DNA of 64,000 bases, from assembly GCF_002159845.1 (NCBI RefSeq), contig NZ_NFJK01000005.1, positions 161,985-225,984 on the forward strand, given 5' to 3'. Positions 36,408-43,893 of this stretch are shown here, piece after piece (the stretch's first letter is position 1; each line of letters starts with the position of its first letter). Made by a program: the position numbers and the translations under genes. The notes under the pieces were generated by a model. The model was not told the DNA's origin. It saw only the letters and a list, made by a program, of their open reading frames with translations, and searched no databases. The DNA is from Anaeromassilibacillus sp. An250. GTDB taxonomy: Bacteria > Bacillota > Clostridia > Oscillospirales > Acutalibacteraceae.

Positions 36408-36490
36408 TATAAACCTCCGTTTCGGTGTTGGGTGAACGAGTGACCGAAACGGGGGCTGGCGGAGAGCGGCACCCAGGGGAGCCGCCCCGC

Positions 36491-36515
36491 ACCTCTGGAC
36501 AAAGTGTCCAGAAGT
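36491..36515. repeat. 25-bp palindrome, copy b
   Basis: ACCTCTGGACAAAGTGTCC, then AGAAGT. Lies upstream of the sigma gene, about 80 bases from its start. Confidence 0.92.
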
Positions 36516-36756
36516 GGGACAAACAAAATGCGCCTGCGCGACACGAGGCCACGCAAGCGCACGAAATGACAAATTCATTTATGTACTGCCAGATTGCACA
36601 TCCACCGCCGGACTGATCCTGTTCGGGGGACGAGCTTTTTTTGACAGGTTAGGGGGATGGAAAAAGAAATAGGACACGGCGATACCTCCCGGACACCGCC
36701 GTATCCTTAAAAAAGGGCGACTTTAACACACCCCCCGAAATCTCTTTTTTTGAAAA

Positions 36757-36797
36757 GAAAACGGCGGCTTGAAATTTGATATTTCAAAACCGCCGCA
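36757..36797 (-). terminator. Terminator downstream of the nitroreductase gene
   Basis: CGGCGG-TTGAAAT pairs with ATTTCAA-CCGCCG; TTTTCTTTT follows on the minus strand. Further hairpins lie at 36681-36719 and 36837-36866. Confidence 0.7.
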
Positions 36798-36892
36798 AGG
36801 CTACTGTATTTTGTTTTGGCGCGTGATGATCCAGCCGCCGAAACAACGGTTTTTTTTGTTTCGGTAGCACTGAGTTCTTAAATTTCTATGTA

Positions 36893-37480
36893 TTATTTAA
36901 GATAGAATACTACATCTTTAAATGCATTCCTCGGTCTCTTTGCAGGATGCTCATCAGGATACCCCAACGCTACTGCGGCCAACAATTCACCATATTCTTT
37001 ATGGTATTTGGACAATTTATCATAAGCAAAATATATATCACATATCCACAAAGAGCCTATACCAAGAGAAGTGGCTTCTAATAATATGTTTTGTATGGCG
37101 GCCCCGACAGACTGAATGTCAGCGCGTTCATATATCTTATTTTCAATACTCAAATCCTCATATAAAGATTTACCTTGCGGATTATAAATTAGCAGTAACA
37201 CAGGTGCTTGATCTATTATTTGGGCCGTATGATTTGCCGCCGCAAGATATTTTGAACTATTAGGAAGTAATTGCCTACTCCTTTCTTCCTGTATTCCTTG
37301 TTTCATTATTTCGGAGAATTGCTTTTTTGCATTACCTTCTAAAACGACAAATTTCCAAGGTTGTCTATTCTTTGCTGATGGCGCATCAATACCAGCTTTA
37401 AGAATATTATCTATGATTTCCCTTTCTATTTTTTGGGAACGAAATTTTCGTATACTTCTTCTGTTTTCTATTTCTTTCAT
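36893..37480 (-). CDS. Nitroreductase-family flavoprotein
   Basis: About 195 residues; ATG 37480 has GGAG six bases upstream, and ATG 37492 is an alternative. FMN-binding motifs: RRSIRKFRSQ near the N-terminus, GIDAPSAKNRQPWKFVVL, and GIGSLWICD. Reduces nitro compounds, quinones or similar with NAD(P)H. AT-rich, unlike the surrounding ICE; it pairs with the TetR gene upstream as a cassette. Confidence 0.9.
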   Translation of the reverse strand: MKEIENRRSIRKFRSQKIEREIIDNILKAGIDAPSAKNRQPWKFVVLEGNAKKQFSEIMKQGIQEERSRQLLPNSSKYLAAANHTAQIIDQAPVLLLIYNPQGKSLYEDLSIENKIYERADIQSVGAAIQNILLEATSLGIGSLWICDIYFAYDKLSKYHKEYGELLAAVALGYPDEHPAKRPRNAFKDVVFYLK

Positions 37481-37561
37481 TCTATTCTCCATTCTGCCGC
37501 CTTTGATTACCAGCATAAATTTTAATGCAAATCTGCTTTTTTCGTACTACTCTTCCTTCCG

Positions 37562-38152
37562 CTATAAAATTTTACCCGTCAGGATCAAATTTTTCATTAT
37601 TTGAATTTGTTTTTCCAAAATTGCATTTGACAGATGAGCGGAAAGCATTATCTCTTCAAGTCCTATAAACCAAAATACTACTAACTCTACTAATTCATTA
37701 GTCAGTTCATAAGGTAAAATACCATGTTCTTTTCCAAAAAATACAATTTCCATAATGGGTTGCTTTAAGCCGTTAACTGCAATTTCAAAAAACTCTTTGT
37801 CCTGATCATCTTTATGAGCGGCAAAAAATTCAATCATTGCTAATTTTAGGCTATCATCAATATTCAAAAGGTTATATTTTAAATCTTCAAAGTATTGATC
37901 AATGGCTTTAAAAAAATCTTTAGTGCTATTCAAGTCATAAGTCACTTTTTCTGCGTGTGATTTATGATATTGCTTGATAACTTCTGTAAATATCTCATCT
38001 ACGGAACTAAAGTATAGATAGATACCTCCACGGCTAATATTGCATTCGTCAATTATGTCTTTCATAGTTACATTTGAAAAACCCTTAGTTCTAAAAACTT
38101 GTTCTGCACATTTTAATATTAGATTTCTTTTTTCTTTTGATCTTTCCGACAT
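37562..38152 (-). CDS. TetR-family regulator of the nitroreductase cassette
   Basis: 196 residues. HTH: LILKCAEQVFRTKGFSNVTM, KDIIDECNISRGGIYLYFSS. The C-terminal ligand domain is AT-rich coded. Same direction as the nitroreductase gene, about 80 bases upstream, and preceded by a double palindromic operator in its promoter. Confidence 0.92.
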   Translation of the reverse strand: MSERSKEKRNLILKCAEQVFRTKGFSNVTMKDIIDECNISRGGIYLYFSSVDEIFTEVIKQYHKSHAEKVTYDLNSTKDFFKAIDQYFEDLKYNLLNIDDSLKLAMIEFFAAHKDDQDKEFFEIAVNGLKQPIMEIVFFGKEHGILPYELTNELVELVVFWFIGLEEIMLSAHLSNAILEKQIQIMKNLILTGKIL

Positions 38153-38167
38153 AGGTACACCTCCACA

Positions 38168-38217
38168 AATGACACTTGTGTCATTTATATTTTATGACAC
38201 TCATGTCATTTTGTCAA
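38168..38217 (-). promoter_or_regulatory. Promoter and twin operator of the TetR gene
   Basis: On the minus strand TTGACA (38212-38217) and TAAAAT (38189-38194) are 17 bases apart. The spacer holds ATGACA-CTCA-TGTCAT (38194-38209), and downstream is the perfect AATGACAC-TT-GTGTCATT (38168-38185). Confidence 0.85.
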
Positions 38218-38335
38218 TGATCGCCTTCCGAACGTCATTCATGTAATTTATAGTGAAATTAAACAGTCAGAAATATGAAATATACAATCGTTCAAATAAT
38301 AATACCTGAAATGTAAAATTACATTAGGTGATATT

Positions 38336-38695
38336 ATGAAGATTGAGAGAGATGAACGACGATTTGATTTTCACGATATAGGACTCGCTATCAAGCGGGC
38401 GCGGGAGGACAGCGGGATGACGCAGGAGCAACTGGCCTATATTGTTGACCGGGCTCCGCGTACCATCATGTATAACGAGAATGACGGCCAGCACCCCAGC
38501 CTCAACACCTTTTATCAAATGGTGACAATGTTCGATATATCGGTAGATCAATATTTCTATCCGTCCAAGAATAAAGGGAGCGAGTGCAGAAAGCGGATTG
38601 ATGCCATGCTCAACGCCCTGGACGAAAAAGAACTAAAAATTGTAGAAGCCACAATCCAAGCGATGAAAGCGGCTAAGGAAACGGAGGATGCGTAA
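38336..38695 (+). CDS. XRE-family HTH regulator of the ICE
   Basis: 119 residues. The HTH is LAIKRAREDSGMTQEQLAYI then VDRAPRTIMYNENDGQHPSL. The C-terminus is a charged helix (ALDEKELKIVEATIQAMKAA). The only plus-strand gene in this part of the ICE, divergent from the TetR gene and convergent with the relaxase gene. Likely an element repressor, by family. Confidence 0.85.
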   Translation: MKIERDERRFDFHDIGLAIKRAREDSGMTQEQLAYIVDRAPRTIMYNENDGQHPSLNTFYQMVTMFDISVDQYFYPSKNKGSECRKRIDAMLNALDEKELKIVEATIQAMKAAKETEDA

Positions 38696-38837
38696 GAAAA
38701 GCGTGTACCTCCGTTTTTTCGCGCCATTTTCGGGGGGTGCACAAAACGGCAAGCAATTCGGGTGTGGTCACACTCCGAAATTTTCACAGGCCGCAGGCCC
38801 GTGAAAATGCTTGTTGGGGAGCTCCCCAAACCCGCCG

Positions 38838-38864
38838 GACTTCTGGACAAAGTGTCCAGAAGTC
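38838..38864. repeat. 25-bp palindrome, copy c
   Basis: GACTTCTGGACA-AAG-TGTCCAGAAGTC, the longest perfect version (12-base arms). 22 bases behind the relaxase stop. Confidence 0.95.
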
Positions 38865-38886
38865 CTTGGTTGTCTGCGGCCCGGAG

Positions 38887-40293
38887 CTATCGCTCCTGGG
38901 CCTTATTTTCCCGCCCGTCCGCATGACCGAACAGGTGATCGATATTCGCCTTGACCGCCACGGCCTGCCGCATATCCGCCTGGGCCTTACGGTATTCCGA
39001 ATAGAGGGCCTTTCTCTTTTCGGAGAGCTCCCGGCGCTCCTTTTTCAGCGCGTCCATTTTCGGGAGCTTCGCCCCGCCCAAAAGATCGCTCATAGTAGCT
39101 TTGGCCGCCCGGTAGTCAGCCAGCTCCGCCTCGTGCTGGGCCAGGTACTTTTTAGAATACCGGGCCGCCTTGTAGCCGTCGAACACAGGCCGCGTCTTTG
39201 CATACTGTACCACCGCGCCCATGAGCTCAGAAGTTTTAGAGAGGGCCGCCTCTGTGTCCCGCAGCTCCCCGGCCAGCTTGTGGGCGCGATCCACCGCCGC
39301 CTCGGTGCTGGCGGCCAGCGCGTCATAATCCATCAGATCGTGTTCCCGGAGATATTGGAGCGCGGCGGCCATCTGTTTGAGGTTGTAAACTTTGGCCCAC
39401 CGCTCATAGCCGGGCCCCTTGCCCTGGGCCATGCGCTCCCTAATGTCGATAATCAGATTGACCCGCCGGGGCGGAGCCGGGCCGTCTTTTGGGAGCTCCG
39501 GGATGGGACGCTCCCCGGCAATTACCGCCCGGATGTCATCCGGATCGAAACCGGGGCCCAGGGTTGATGCCCGCAGGCGGGTGTACTTATCCTGCCCAGG
39601 GGCCAGGAACGAGATCGCGCCGCCCCGCCCATGCTTCACTTGAAAGCCGGACTCCTCCATAAGCCGCAGGAACGCCGGGAAGTCAGCGGGCCGTTGCCCC
39701 AGGGCCTCCACGATGGCCAGCCGCACCCTCTGTTGTGCGGTGGGCGGCTTTTCTCCAATCCACTGGCCATAATGGAGAAAGCGGCCCTTGCTGTGCTGTT
39801 TCGGATTTTGGATAACAGACAGCTCATGCTCAATGCACACCCGGTCAGAGAGCCGCCGCACCGCAAAGCTGGAGCCGATGAAGTTATGAAACTTCCGGGA
39901 GCAGTCCTGGGCCGTGGAGTTGTAATAAATGTGATTATGAATGTGGCCCTTGTCGATGTGGGTACAAACGAAAAACTGGTACTTGCCCTTTGTCCAGCGC
40001 ATGGCCGTTTCATAGCCGATTTTGTTGGCCTCCTCCGGCGTGACCTCACCGGGAGGAAACGCCTGCCGGATCTGAAAGAACAGGGCCCCGCGCTCTACGG
40101 CCCGGCCCGTTTCCGCCTGGTACTGGCTTTTCGTCAGAAGAAACTCAGCGGGGGCGGATGCCGGATCGCAGAGGTAGGCAGACACGACCCCCAGCTTTTT
40201 CGGATTGAGCCCGTAGGCAAACCGATCCTCCATCGTCTGGACAGCCGTTTTTCCTGCCGCCACCTTGTAGGGCCGGATGTAAGTTGTAGCGAT
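38887..40293 (-). CDS. ICE relaxase (VirD2-like, MOBP type)
   Basis: About 468 residues. The histidine triad is THIDKGHIHNHIYYNS, and Tyr in RFAYGLNPKK near the N-terminus is the likely nicking residue. The C-terminal half is charged and helical. In frame upstream of GTG 40263 the sequence reads ATTYIRPYKV, the expected first strand, preceded by ATC with AAAGGAGG seven bases before; so the true start is probably ATC 40293. It nicks ICE DNA at oriT with MobC and hands the strand to the coupling protein. Confidence 0.9.
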   Translation of the reverse strand: MATTYIRPYKVAAGKTAVQTMEDRFAYGLNPKKLGVVSAYLCDPASAPAEFLLTKSQYQAETGRAVERGALFFQIRQAFPPGEVTPEEANKIGYETAMRWTKGKYQFFVCTHIDKGHIHNHIYYNSTAQDCSRKFHNFIGSSFAVRRLSDRVCIEHELSVIQNPKQHSKGRFLHYGQWIGEKPPTAQQRVRLAIVEALGQRPADFPAFLRLMEESGFQVKHGRGGAISFLAPGQDKYTRLRASTLGPGFDPDDIRAVIAGERPIPELPKDGPAPPRRVNLIIDIRERMAQGKGPGYERWAKVYNLKQMAAALQYLREHDLMDYDALAASTEAAVDRAHKLAGELRDTEAALSKTSELMGAVVQYAKTRPVFDGYKAARYSKKYLAQHEAELADYRAAKATMSDLLGGAKLPKMDALKKERRELSEKRKALYSEYRKAQADMRQAVAVKANIDHLFGHADGRENKAQER

Positions 40294-40354
40294 AGCCGCA
40301 CCTCCTTTCCCAGCAGAAAAAGCGGGCGGCGGTCTGTTTCACCCGCCGCCCGGC

Positions 40355-40379
40355 ACCTCTGGACACTTTGTCCATAAGT
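40355..40379. repeat. 25-bp palindrome, copy d
   Basis: ACCTCTGGACACTTTGTCC, then ATAAGT. One base from the stop codon of the membrane-protein gene that follows. Confidence 0.9.
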
Positions 40380-40380
40380 A

Positions 40381-40671
40381 TCAGCTTGCCATAAAGTCCA
40401 TCGCCGCATACTTCACTCCATGCAGGCGCTCCACCAGCCAGCCGCCCAGGGCCGGGAGTCCAAAGGGGGAAACCAGGAACGCCAGCACAAACATGGCGAT
40501 GCAGCCTACTGTCTGCCCGGCCAGCAGGCAGAGGATTGCCAGCAGGGACAGGCCCACACAAGCCACAATGCACACCGCCCCCGCCATGCAGGACAGGAAT
40601 GTAAGCACCGCCACAATGAGGATCAGGGCCAGGACAAAGGGAGCCGCGATGATTTTTAAGATTGTCCGCAT
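40381..40671 (-). CDS. Small ICE membrane protein (CD1845-like)
   Basis: 96 residues with two to three membrane segments (FVLALILIVAVLTFLSCMAG, LSLLAILCLLAGQTVGCIAM). A protein like this sits between MobC and relaxase in many CTn elements. AGGAGG precedes ATG. Role unknown. Confidence 0.75.
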   Translation of the reverse strand: MRTILKIIAAPFVLALILIVAVLTFLSCMAGAVCIVACVGLSLLAILCLLAGQTVGCIAMFVLAFLVSPFGLPALGGWLVERLHGVKYAAMDFMAS

Positions 40672-40764
40672 CGTTCATACCTCCTACAAAAGTTCGCTAT
40701 TTGCCTCTATATGTATATTATAACTCTGCGGGAGGGGGCCAACAAGGATGCCTCGGCTATCCCC

Positions 40765-40789
40765 ACCTCTGGACAAAATGTCCAGAAGT
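40765..40789. repeat. 25-bp palindrome, copy e
   Basis: ACCTCTGGACAAAATGTCC, then AGAAGT. 39 bases behind the mobC stop. Confidence 0.9.
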
Positions 40790-40828
40790 CGAGATAGCCG
40801 GGGAACGGCAGAGCCGCTCCCCGGCAGG

Positions 40829-41176
40829 TCAGAGCCGCACGATGGCGGAGAGCTTTTCCAGCAGATCGGAAAGGGGCCGCCACAGCTTTTCATAGTCCCG
40901 CTGGAGGGCTGTGATCTCCTCCGGGTAAATGCCGCCGTAGGTGTTCGCCTGGATCGCCACCTGGTTTAGATTGTTGGAGCACCGCCGCTGGAGCGACACC
41001 AGCTCCTGGACAGGCGACAGGTCAACATGGAGCACATACCCATTGAGGGCCATTTTCCGCATATAGGCCCCCATATTGCGGATGCCCGCCTCGGCCATGC
41101 GCTCCCGGATCAGCGCCAGCTCCTCCTCGGACACCATCACATGGAGATGGATGGGGCGGCGACGTTTCTTTGTCAC
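40829..41176 (-). CDS. mobC: Relaxosome accessory protein MobC
   Basis: 115 residues. N-terminal ribbon-helix-helix-like part (IHLHVMVSEEELALIRERMA), then the MobC signature NMGAYMRKMALNGYVL and RRCSNNLNQVAIQANTYGGI. GTG start overlaps the previous stop (GTGA). MobC helps the relaxase melt oriT. Confidence 0.9.
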   Translation of the reverse strand: MTKKRRRPIHLHVMVSEEELALIRERMAEAGIRNMGAYMRKMALNGYVLHVDLSPVQELVSLQRRCSNNLNQVAIQANTYGGIYPEEITALQRDYEKLWRPLSDLLEKLSAIVRL

Positions 41177-41337
41177 CGCTCCTCCCGTTCCAGACTCCGG
41201 CAGACGTGGGGCGGTTCCTTTACCTTATCCAGAGCCGTTTCCCGTTCCGAGGGCTGGGCGGGGATCGGCGTATTGAATACCCCGGAGAGCCGCAGGGCCT
41301 CCTGGTTGGCAAAATCCTGTTCACGCTTCTTTTCCAT
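41173..41337 (-). CDS. Small ICE protein upstream of mobC
   Basis: 54 residues, MEKKREQDFANQEALRLSGV to the end REER. AGGAGG before ATG, and overlap with mobC support it. No known domain. Confidence 0.6.
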   Translation of the reverse strand: MEKKREQDFANQEALRLSGVFNTPIPAQPSERETALDKVKEPPHVCRSLEREER

Positions 41338-41347
41338 AACAGTCCTC

Positions 41348-42130
41348 CTATCTGTCGCCCCGGTCAGGGGCTTTCTTTTTGGGGCCGTCCGGGGCCCGGT
41401 GCTCCTGGGCCTCCCGCTGGGCCGCTTTCAGTTGCTCCGCAATCGGGGGCTGGCGTTTGGCCTCCTTATGGGCCCGCGCCGCCTCCTGGCGTTCAATGCT
41501 GCGGACGCGGACGGCCAGTTGCTCCGGGGTGATGTATTCTTTCACCACATAACTGCCGAAGTCCGTGTAAAACCACGTCAGCCGCTTTTGATCCGGGACG
41601 CGGTGAGCATCCTCCCATTTCCCCACCACCTGGGCCTGGGCGTCCATCTGCCGCCGAATATCCAGGTTATTGCGGGAGGGCCGGAGCTCATAGTCCTGCA
41701 TTTCCCGTTCCGTTAGGGGATGGGCATAGGTGATGGCTCCCCACGCCTGGAACGCCTCACCCATCACTTGCTGGCGGGTAAAGTATAAATCCATGTGGAC
41801 AGGGCGGTTAAAATAGCTGTTCGGGTAGGTGCCGATGTCGATAGGCCGCTGCGTGGAGTAGTACAGATAGGTTTCCTTGTCCGGGGCCTGCTCCACTTCC
41901 TGCACATGGTAGCGCCGCTGGTAGTCCTCGGCCCGATTGAGTAAGTCCCGTTCCGCCATATCCGGCTCATTCATGTAGTGGCCCCAAAAGTAATTCCGCT
42001 GGCCGTCCTGCTCATTAAACCGCCACGTCACATAGGGATTAGGGGCCCTGCTATTTTCCCCAAGGGCAAAACCGCACTGATTGTCAAACAGGATCGTGCG
42101 GCGGATCACATAGCCTTGATTTTCTTCCAG
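41348..42130 (-). CDS. ICE protein of unknown function, probable CTG start
   Basis: 260 residues if started at CTG 42130, which has AAGGAGG seven bases upstream and yields MEENQGYVIRRTILFDNQCG. The GTG at 42109 has no such site. Rich in aromatic residues (YFWGHYMNEPDMAERDLLNR, LTWFYTDFGSYVVKEYITPE); the C-terminus is charged. Homologues sit before mobC in CTn elements; I know no function. Confidence 0.8.
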   Translation of the reverse strand: MEENQGYVIRRTILFDNQCGFALGENSRAPNPYVTWRFNEQDGQRNYFWGHYMNEPDMAERDLLNRAEDYQRRYHVQEVEQAPDKETYLYYSTQRPIDIGTYPNSYFNRPVHMDLYFTRQQVMGEAFQAWGAITYAHPLTEREMQDYELRPSRNNLDIRRQMDAQAQVVGKWEDAHRVPDQKRLTWFYTDFGSYVVKEYITPEQLAVRVRSIERQEAARAHKEAKRQPPIAEQLKAAQREAQEHRAPDGPKKKAPDRGDR

Positions 42131-42156
42131 AATAACACCTCCTTAGATGCCCCGCC

Positions 42157-42181
42157 ACCTCTGGACAAAGTGTCCAGAAGC
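42157..42181. repeat. 25-bp palindrome, copy f
   Basis: ACCTCTGGACAAAGTGTCC, then AGAAGC. Between the Cys-rich gene and the CTG-start gene. Confidence 0.92.
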
Positions 42182-42309
42182 GGCGGGGGTAGATGTGGAA
42201 AGCATTTGAGCAAAATAAGGGCAGGCCATAGAAAGATACGGCCCACCCCCAAAAGGGCCCCGGAAAGCCTTGATACAAGCGGGTTTTCCAGAGCCTAATT
42301 TTCCACACA

Positions 42310-42663
42310 TCACCTCCGCTTTTTCCGCATATAGTCCCGCTTTTGCCGCCGCAGGGCAATCCGGGCACAGGACTCGGAGCAGTAGGCCATGCGCCCATCC
42401 GCAGGGACGGCCCCGCCACAGACCGGGCAAATCTTGAAATCCGGCCTGGGGCCCTCACTCAGCAGGGACACCTCCAGGGCCGGATCAAGGGGCAGGACAG
42501 CCTCCCGAAAGTAGCGGCAGTAAGCGCCCGTCCAGCATTTGCCGAACATATAGCACTCACAGTCCAGGGGCAGGCACCCATATTCCCGGTCATAGTTAGC
42601 GCACCATTTTGTTACCAGGGCGCGGATCGCCCGTTTTTCCTCGCGTGTCAGTTCACGGGCCAA
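42310..42663 (-). CDS. Cysteine-rich VLP-type ICE protein
   Basis: 117 residues from TTG behind GGGAGGTGACGG. LTREEKRAIRALVTKWCANY, YGCLPLDCECYMFGKCWTGA and a C-terminal zinc-ribbon-like CPVCGGAVPADGRMAYCSESC. Matches the Cys_rich_VLP family of conjugative transposons. Probably metal binding; role unknown. Confidence 0.82.
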   Translation of the reverse strand: MARELTREEKRAIRALVTKWCANYDREYGCLPLDCECYMFGKCWTGAYCRYFREAVLPLDPALEVSLLSEGPRPDFKICPVCGGAVPADGRMAYCSESCARIALRRQKRDYMRKKRR

Positions 42664-42667
42664 GCCG

Positions 42668-42844
42668 TCACCTCCCGCCAGCCGGGGCCCGCATGAGCTC
42701 CCGGTAGCAGGACACACAGCCGATGCCCCGCCAGTAGGGACACCCGGAGCACCGGGAGCCCCTGGGCGGTTTCGCCGGGGCAGGAGCCTGGGGACGGGGC
42801 TTCTGCTTCATCATTTTTTCAAAGGGGCTGTCGGTAAACCTCAT
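42668..42844 (-). CDS. Small cysteine-rich ICE protein
   Basis: 58 residues, MRFTDSPFEKMMKQKPRPQA, then CSGCPYWRGIGCVSCYREL. Four cysteines may bind a metal. ATG overlaps the DUF4366 stop (ATGA), and it ends just before the next gene's TTG, so all three are coupled. Confidence 0.7.
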   Translation of the reverse strand: MRFTDSPFEKMMKQKPRPQAPAPAKPPRGSRCSGCPYWRGIGCVSCYRELMRAPAGGR

Positions 42845-43632
42845 TTGTCAGCCTCCTCTCCGTCATCGTCCTCCTCATCCCAAGGCGGGCCGTCATCGTC
42901 CTCGTCCCCGTAGCCGTCCGGCCCGTCATAGTCATCCAGCTCCCCGCCGTAGTCCTCCTGGGGCTCAGCGGCTTTCTGCTGTTTCGGGCGCAGTACCTTG
43001 AAATAGAACGCCGCGCCGCCGCCCACTAAGGCCACGGCCAGCACTGCCAGGAGCATCCCCATGTTGCCGCCCGTTTCCGGCTCGGCCTCCTCCGGGGCGG
43101 GTTCCTCGGTTTCCGTGGGTTCCGGCTCCGGCTCAACGCCCGCGCACTTGTTCATATTGACCGAGCAAACGGCGCACTCCGTATTCACGGCACCCGCCAC
43201 GCATTTTTCAGAGCAGGAGCAGACCGCCTGCTCCACCCCGGCGTCCTCGGCTGCGGCCAGCAGATCGGCCTCGTCTACCACGCTGAAGAAGTAGGTTTCA
43301 TACTGCTCGCCCTCCTCGTCCACGGGCTTGTCGTAGTCAATGACGATGTAAAAGGTATTCCCGCCCGCCGTCTGCACCGTAATAAACTGCTTGTTGGTGT
43401 GCTCGTCATAGAGCAGATCGCGGGTCACAAGGTTGCCCTCCTCCGAGAAGCCCTCGCCCGGTTCGATGGTGGGCTCCGGCTCCGGGGCCTGGGTTTCCTC
43501 AGTCATGGTGGGATCGCCATAGTCCGCACCCTCGCCGCCATCCGCATAGGCATAGGCCGGGACGCTAAATCCGCATAAAAGAACGGCGGCACACAGCGCC
43601 GCCGCCATCACCCGAAAGCGTTTCATCTTCAA
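42841..43632 (-). CDS. DUF4366 (CD1107-like) secreted/membrane ICE protein
   Basis: 263 residues. Signal peptide (MAAALCAAVLLCGFSVPAYA), extracellular domain with FITVQTAGGNTFYIVIDYDK, a cysteine cluster, a Pro/Glu-rich linker, one membrane helix (MGMLLAVLAVALVGGGAAFY) and an acidic Asp/Glu tail. Typical of the surface protein next to the cell-wall hydrolase in CTn transfer operons. Start is TTG 43632 or ATG 43626. Confidence 0.85.
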   Translation of the reverse strand: MKMKRFRVMAAALCAAVLLCGFSVPAYAYADGGEGADYGDPTMTEETQAPEPEPTIEPGEGFSEEGNLVTRDLLYDEHTNKQFITVQTAGGNTFYIVIDYDKPVDEEGEQYETYFFSVVDEADLLAAAEDAGVEQAVCSCSEKCVAGAVNTECAVCSVNMNKCAGVEPEPEPTETEEPAPEEAEPETGGNMGMLLAVLAVALVGGGAAFYFKVLRPKQQKAAEPQEDYGGELDDYDGPDGYGDEDDDGPPWDEEDDDGEEADK

Positions 43633-43880
43633 TTTTCCTCCTTTCCGCCGTCCTCGGACTTCTGGACACTTTGTCCAGAAGTGCCATCCCGGAGCCGCTG
43701 GAGCACCAGGGGGAGCTCCTCCAGGGAAATGCTCATGCCCCGCACGATGTCCACGATCTCGCTGTTTTCGGCCTCCTGCTTGTTCTTTTCCAGCTCCTTG
43801 AGCCGGGCCTGCTGTTCGCTGATTTTGGCCTTGACCTTATCAATCTCGGCCTGGATTTTCTGGCTTTTGCTTACCGCCAT
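43629..43880 (-). CDS. DUF4315 coiled-coil ICE protein
   Basis: 83 residues. KIQAEIDKVKAKISEQQARL forms a coiled coil, followed by IVDIVRGMSISLEEL. The last ~17 residues (TSGQSVQKSEDGGKEEN) are largely encoded by palindrome copy g, so the repeat has extended the C-terminus. Overlaps the DUF4366 gene. Confidence 0.85.
   Translation of the reverse strand: MAVSKSQKIQAEIDKVKAKISEQQARLKELEKNKQEAENSEIVDIVRGMSISLEELPLVLQRLRDGTSGQSVQKSEDGGKEEN
43657..43682. repeat. 25-bp palindrome, copy g
   Basis: GACTTCTGGACACTTTGTCC, then AGAAGT. Inside the 3' end of the DUF4315 gene, read as TSGQSVQK. Confidence 0.93.
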
Positions 43881-43893
43881 AGATACCTCCTTG

